A stretch of 8,654 nucleotides of DNA from Psychrobacter sp. Its GTDB lineage: Bacteria; Pseudomonadota; Gammaproteobacteria; Pseudomonadales; Moraxellaceae. Positions within the stretch are counted from its first letter, which is position 1. Every line of letters begins with the position of its first letter. Below the pieces are notes generated by a model. That model was not told where the DNA came from. It did not search any database and saw only the letters and a list, made by a program, of their open reading frames with translations. Location of the stretch: assembly GCA_020024075.1 (NCBI GenBank), contig JAHHUJ010000082.1:1-8654 (forward strand), read 5' to 3'. The position numbers were made by a program, and so were the translations under genes. Shown here one piece after another: positions 6,625-8,654 of this stretch.

Positions 6625-6633
6625 AGTTTAACA
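6625..6633 (-). promoter_or_regulatory. Candidate extended -10 promoter for queA
   Basis: Read on the minus strand, TGTTAAACT resembles TGnTATAAT with two changes in the hexamer. It would place transcription start roughly 65 bases upstream of the queA ATG. No good -35 hexamer is seen 17 bases upstream. The 152-bp dinB-queA gap has room for a promoter, but read-through from dinB is not excluded because no convincing dinB terminator is visible. Confidence 0.3.
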
Positions 6634-6707
6634 GAAATGCGAGTTTTTTGAGTTGGGATTTCAGTTAAATTGGCTTACGGTTATTGGTTATAAGCTTGTT
6701 GTTTGGA

Positions 6708-7817
6708 TTACAAACCAAACAAATCAGGCTGAGTATTAAGCTCCTCTAAGCTGGTGAGATTGGAGTAGGTAACCCCGACCAAGCGGATGGGCAAATGACG
6801 CGGCGCTTCAGCAAGCAGCTTCTCTAACCAGTAATGTGCAGACTCGGCAGTGGGAAAGGGGGTATGCAGGGTATGTGAGCGGGTTATCTGGGTGAAGTCT
6901 GAGTATTTGATTTTAAGAGTGATGGTATGGCCCAAACGTCCTTTTTTTGTTAGTTGAGTGAAGGCATCGGCGTTTTGTTCAAATATTTGGATTAGCAGAC
7001 TGTCGGTATCACTCAAGTTATCGCGAAATGTGATTTCTGAACCGACTGATTTATGTTTTCGTTCTGCTTTAACGGGGCGTGTGTCATTACCGTGAGCAAT
7101 CTCAGAATAAAAACGTCCTCGTTTGCCAAATTCAAATTCTAAGGTATCTACCGGTGTTGCACGCAAGTCCGCCCCAGTATAAATACCCATCTCATGCAGG
7201 CGCTTAGCAGTGGCCTTGCCAATACCGTGAAAGCGCTCGATGGGTAGGGTGGCAATGAAGGCTTCAGCCTGCTCCGGGGTAATCACCGCAATACCGTTGG
7301 GTTTATTGATGTCAGAAGCAATCTTTGCCAGCATCTTATTGAATGACACCCCAGCAGATGCTCGCAATTGAGTTTGCTCATAAATCTCTGCCCGCAACCA
7401 ATTGGCCATTAAAGTCGCAGAGCCGTGATGCACCTTAATCCCAGTGACATCAAGATAGGCCTCATCCAGTGATAAAGGCTCAACTAAATCGGTTAAGCTG
7501 AGCATAATTTGGCGGATCTGGTGGCTGACTTGACGATATACATCAAATCTTGGCCGTACAAAGATAGCTTCTGGGCATCGACGTTTGGCCTCATAACAGG
7601 ACATCGCCGAGCGTACCCCAAATTTACGAATTTCATAACTGGCAGCAGCAACCACCCCGCGGCCACTGGGATCACCGCCCACGACCAAAGGCTTTCCTCT
7701 CAGTTCGGGAAAGTCACGTTGCTCCACACTGGCAAAAAACGCATCCATGTCTAGATGGATAATTTTGCGTTGAGGTTGCACAGTGGATTCAAGGGAGGAG
7801 GAAGTTAAATGACTCAT
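6708..7817 (-). CDS. dinB: DNA polymerase IV (Y-family translesion polymerase)
   Basis: Pol IV is an error-prone polymerase that bypasses damaged bases. The product is 369 residues against 351 in E. coli. IHLDMDAFFASVE (20-32) carries metal ligand D23 and the steric-gate F28; SLDEAYLDV (116-124) carries D118 and E119; all are 15 residues later than E. coli D8, F13, D103 and E104. SAGVSFNKMLAKIASDINKPNG and HGIGKATAKRL (helix-hairpin-helix) follow, then the little-finger region from about SVGSEITFRDNL. The C-terminal QPDLFGL is a good beta-clamp-binding peptide. About 15 Ser/Thr-rich residues precede the core. The start at 7815-7817 is unusual: AAGGG (7819-7823) is only one base away, too near for normal Shine-Dalgarno pairing, and a TATAAT at 7824-7829 would start transcription near the ATG itself. 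No better start is visible. Confidence 0.97.
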   Translation of the reverse strand: MSHLTSSSLESTVQPQRKIIHLDMDAFFASVEQRDFPELRGKPLVVGGDPSGRGVVAAASYEIRKFGVRSAMSCYEAKRRCPEAIFVRPRFDVYRQVSHQIRQIMLSLTDLVEPLSLDEAYLDVTGIKVHHGSATLMANWLRAEIYEQTQLRASAGVSFNKMLAKIASDINKPNGIAVITPEQAEAFIATLPIERFHGIGKATAKRLHEMGIYTGADLRATPVDTLEFEFGKRGRFYSEIAHGNDTRPVKAERKHKSVGSEITFRDNLSDTDSLLIQIFEQNADAFTQLTKKGRLGHTITLKIKYSDFTQITRSHTLHTPFPTAESAHYWLEKLLAEAPRHLPIRLVGVTYSNLTSLEELNTQPDLFGL

Positions 7818-7825
7818 ACCCTTAT

Positions 7826-7855
7826 TATATAGAATTATTTCATATATAGAATTAT
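7826..7855. repeat. Two 13-bp direct repeats upstream of dinB
   Basis: TATATAGAATTAT occurs exactly at 7826-7838 and again at 7843-7855, a 17-bp period, just upstream of dinB. On the minus strand the promoter-like TATAAT (7824-7829) overlaps the near copy and TGAGATAAT (7851-7859, extended -10-like) overlaps the far copy. This may be a duplicated promoter element or a pair of regulator sites. The repeat is certain; the role is inferred. Confidence 0.7.
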
Positions 7856-7922
7856 CTCAGTTTGGCGGACACGTGCTGGCTTGTTTCAGTTAGTAGCAAA
7901 TAGTGTCTGGCGATAAGCCCAT

Positions 7923-7963
7923 AAAAAACCACCTTATACAGAGCAGAGACTGTATAAGGTGGT
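7923..7963 (-). terminator. Rho-independent terminator of the PepSY gene
   Basis: ACCACCTTATACAG (7928-7941) and CTGTATAAGGTGGT (7950-7963) form a perfect 14-bp stem around an 8-base loop. On the minus strand the stem is followed directly by a T-run from the A-tract at 7923-7928. It lies 73 bases downstream of the PepSY stop codon and separates that gene from dinB. Confidence 0.9.
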
Positions 7964-8035
7964 GGCAGTATTCTTGATGTAGTTAGCTCTAATTTATTAA
8001 ACGGTGATTAAATTGTGAAGCTAACGGTCAGTTAA

Positions 8036-8545
8036 TTAGTCACGTTTGGTCTGAATAACACGGCCAGTATTGGCATCAATTATCACTTCATATTTTTGAC
8101 CATTATTAACTGTTTTTACTTCATAAATTGCGGTGCCTCTTTCAATATCAAATTCAGCATCTACTACTTGACCGTTACCACTGCTAGCGGCAATTTGCAT
8201 TGCTTTGGCTAAGTCAATTTTGGCAGTATTTAGTGCTTTATATTTAGCGGCATCAATGTTTTCAATGCGCTCTTGCTTTTGGCTTTTAATCGCGCCAGTA
8301 CGAGCATCTATTTTGACTTCATATTTGGTGTTGGTGGTGGCCAGCTCTACCTCGTATTCTGAGTCATCTTTATCGAAATCGACACTTTTGACTTTGCCTT
8401 GTGTTTTTTGTTTGGCGATAGTAATGGCTTGGTTTAGATTAATTTGGCTTTGCACGGCAGCCGCTTTCGTTGGCGCAGCGAAGCTTGGAGCTACTGCACC
8501 AAAAGTTAATAATGCTGAGGTGGCTAATACGGATAATACTTTCAT
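8036..8545 (-). CDS. Exported protein with two PepSY domains
   Basis: The 169-residue product begins with a clear signal peptide (MKVLSVLATSALLTFGAVAP, probable cleavage after SFA at 21-23), so it should be periplasmic or secreted. Two PepSY domains follow: about residues 35-93 (NLNQAITIAKQKTQGKV, then YEVKIDARTGAI) and about 109-169 (KIDLAKAMQIAA, then YEVIIDANTGRVI). They are similar to each other, as from an internal duplication. PepSY domains are thought to inhibit proteases or modulate cell-envelope enzymes and often accompany two-component regulators; no such partner is in the window. The mature protein is small, charged and Lys/Asp-rich. An excellent ribosome-binding site (AAAGGA, 8553-8558) lies 7 bases before the ATG, fixing the start. 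A strong terminator follows, so the gene appears monocistronic. The specific role is unknown. Confidence 0.9.
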   Translation of the reverse strand: MKVLSVLATSALLTFGAVAPSFAAPTKAAAVQSQINLNQAITIAKQKTQGKVKSVDFDKDDSEYEVELATTNTKYEVKIDARTGAIKSQKQERIENIDAAKYKALNTAKIDLAKAMQIAASSGNGQVVDAEFDIERGTAIYEVKTVNNGQKYEVIIDANTGRVIQTKRD

Positions 8546-8558
8546 AAATTATTCCTTT

Positions 8559-8593
8559 GAGAATTAGCTTTTTAAGTTAAGAGATTTAGCTTT
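8559..8593. repeat. 13-bp near-identical direct repeats in the PepSY gene leader
   Basis: GAGAATTAGCTTT (8559-8571) and GAGATTTAGCTTT (8581-8593) match at 12 of 13 positions with a 22-bp period, about two helical turns. They lie between the ribosome-binding site and the candidate promoter. Such spacing fits side-by-side binding of a response-regulator dimer on one DNA face, but the stretch is AT-rich and chance is not excluded. Confidence 0.5.
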
Positions 8594-8600
8594 ATAAATT

Positions 8601-8629
8601 TTAATATTTTATTTTTTTAGCTATATTAA
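8601..8629 (-). promoter_or_regulatory. Candidate promoter of the PepSY gene
   Basis: On the minus strand TTAATA (8629-8624) and TATTAA (8606-8601) are 17 bases apart, as for a weak -35/-10 pair. That would give a leader of about 50 bases. The region is so AT-rich that other pairs are possible. Confidence 0.3.
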
Positions 8630-8654
8630 TTGAGCTATGTGATTAGTATTTCAG

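Noticed and set aside
6701..6720. GTTTGG/CCAAAC hairpin at the dinB stop codon as a terminator
   Set aside because: On the minus strand no T-run follows the stem, and the stem is only 6 bp.
8205..8567. Plus-strand 120-codon frame with hydrophobic segments
   Set aside because: It lies antisense to the tandem-PepSY gene, which has a strong ribosome-binding site and signal peptide; hydrophobicity is a by-product of complementing a Lys/Asp-rich protein.

Overview
The window looks like a chromosomal stretch from a gammaproteobacterium, most likely Psychrobacter or a close relative in the Moraxellaceae. That is inferred from moderate GC (roughly 40-50% in the core genes), the flavour of the proteins (core enzymes with Ser/Thr/Asn/Gln-rich N-terminal extensions) and the gene set; it was not tested by any search. 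There are nine protein-coding genes, one of them cut by the left edge. I see no rRNA, tRNA, CRISPR array, insertion sequence or phage gene. No gene-free stretch exceeds 300 bases.

Layout. 1-303 (-): 5' part of truA (tRNA pseudouridine synthase). 304-467: spacer with a triple 13-bp tandem repeat and hairpins. 468-1574 (-): cytoplasmic L-asparaginase. 1575-1858: divergent control region with an 8-bp inverted repeat on the asparaginase side and a palindrome-embedded extended -10 promoter on the tgt side. 1859-3010 (+): tgt, followed by a strong terminator. 3187-4239 (+): exported protein with a catalase-like core. 4261-4755 (-): small AT-rich gene whose product has a PD-(D/E)XK-nuclease-like motif. 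4826-5308 (-): msrC, a GAF-fold free methionine-(R)-sulfoxide reductase, with its own terminator. 5371-6555 (-): queA. 6708-7817 (-): dinB (DNA polymerase IV). 8036-8545 (-): exported tandem-PepSY protein with a strong terminator.

How the genes relate. Three genes modify tRNA: truA, tgt and queA. The last two catalyse successive steps of queuosine synthesis but sit about 2.4 kb apart on opposite strands, facing each other. Between them lie the catalase-like protein, the nuclease-like protein and msrC. MsrC repairs oxidised free methionine, and the catalase-like protein may bind heme, so an oxidative-stress link between those two is possible, but only by inference. queA and msrC may be co-transcribed, since no terminator is visible between them.

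Most of the window is ordinary housekeeping content. The less-described parts are the catalase-like exported protein, the AT-rich nuclease-like gene, and several precise repeats or palindromes in promoter regions (tgt, ansA, dinB and the PepSY gene). I found no convincing multi-gene novel system.
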